NCBI GenBank assembly: GCA_937974135.1
Contig: CALJIH010000275.1
Location: forward strand, 1-5,011
DNA length: 5,011 nucleotides
Reading direction: 5' to 3'
From: an uncultured Cocleimonas sp.
GTDB lineage: Bacteria; Pseudomonadota; Gammaproteobacteria; Thiotrichales; Thiotrichaceae
How positions within the stretch are numbered: the first letter of the stretch is position 1; each line of letters opens with the position of its first letter. A program made the position numbers and the translations under genes. Positions 4,768 through 5,011 of this stretch are shown here, in pieces. The notes beneath the pieces are model-generated. The model did not search any database and was not told the origin of the DNA. It was given only the letters and a program-made list of their open reading frames with translations.

Positions 4768-5011
4768 ATGGCTGTTAAAAAGTTTATGTTTGTTAATCGC
4801 AAAGCACCTTATGGTAGTGTTTATGCGCTTGAATCCTTAGAAGTGGTACTGATTTCAGCGGCGTTTGAACAAGATGTCTCTTTAGCTTTTCTTGATGATG
4901 GAGTCTTTCAAATTACTAAAGGTCAAGATACAACAGGTATTTCACAAAAGAATTTTTCTAATGCTTTTAAGGCTTTAGGAGATTATGATATCAATAAGCT
5001 TTATGTTGAGG
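4768..5011 (+). CDS. dsrF: Sulfurtransferase complex subunit DsrF, 3' end missing
   Basis: Translation from ATG at 4768 gives 81 codons open to the window edge. The protein, MAVKKFMFVNRKAPYGSVYA and onward, matches DsrF/TusC: the RKAPYGS turn (11-17), the ALESLEVVLISAAF helix (20-33), FLDDGVFQITKGQDT (41-55), and LGDYDI (70-75). Full-length DsrF is roughly 135 residues, so about 60% is present. DsrF is the non-catalytic middle subunit of the DsrEFH hexamer. No cysteine appears in the visible part: where Allochromatium DsrF, as I remember it, has a cysteine in the strand before LDDG, this protein reads QDVSLAFLDDG with serine 38. This fits a structural role, with sulfur carried by DsrE C78. 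It starts 5 nt after dsrE, and dsrH, dsrC and dsrM would be expected next. Confidence 0.94.
   Translation, partial: MAVKKFMFVNRKAPYGSVYALESLEVVLISAAFEQDVSLAFLDDGVFQITKGQDTTGISQKNFSNAFKALGDYDINKLYVE

Overview
The window looks like part of the chromosome of an AT-rich gammaproteobacterial sulfur oxidiser. The evidence is a reverse-type dissimilatory sulfite reductase operon on the + strand in the order dsrA-dsrB-dsrE-dsrF. Its products resemble, as I remember them, those of Allochromatium vinosum and related purple sulfur bacteria, Thiotrichales and SUP05/Thioglobus-like bacteria. The presence of dsrE and dsrF, typical of sulfur oxidisers, argues against a sulfate reducer. I cannot name the species.

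Layout. Positions 1-1751 hold three tightly packed minus-strand genes. In order of transcription they are a TauD/TfdA-type Fe(II)/2-oxoglutarate dioxygenase (708-1751, TTG start), an unrecognised 65-residue protein (507-704), and the first 165 codons of a protein that resembles the CRISPR RNA endonuclease family Cas6/Cmx6 (497 down to 1, running off the window). No CRISPR repeats or other cas genes are visible. The spacings of 3 and 9 nt suggest one transcript. Positions 1752-1979 are a divergent intergenic region of 228 bp. It contains a NarL-type inverted heptamer pair, a weak sigma70-like promoter for dsrA, two small leader hairpins (the second followed by six T), and a 14-nt sequence that recurs exactly inside the first codons of dsrA. 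Positions 1980-5011 hold dsrA (420 aa), dsrB (358 aa), dsrE (130 aa) and the first 81 codons of dsrF, all on the + strand.

How the genes work together. DsrAB is the cytoplasmic alpha2beta2 siroheme enzyme. In sulfur oxidisers it oxidises reduced sulfur, delivered as a persulfide or as the DsrC trisulfide, to sulfite. DsrE and DsrF, with DsrH expected just downstream, form the sulfurtransferase complex that passes sulfur towards DsrC. DsrE keeps the active cysteine, C78. DsrB keeps all its cluster ligands. DsrA keeps the siroheme-cluster cysteines, but the middle cysteine of its ferredoxin-domain CxxCxxC motif is serine (S288), and an extra cysteine (C311) lies close by.

Most worth a second look are the dioxygenase / small protein / Cas6-like operon divergent from dsr, the altered DsrA ferredoxin cluster, and the repeat and hairpin arrangement around the dsrA start.
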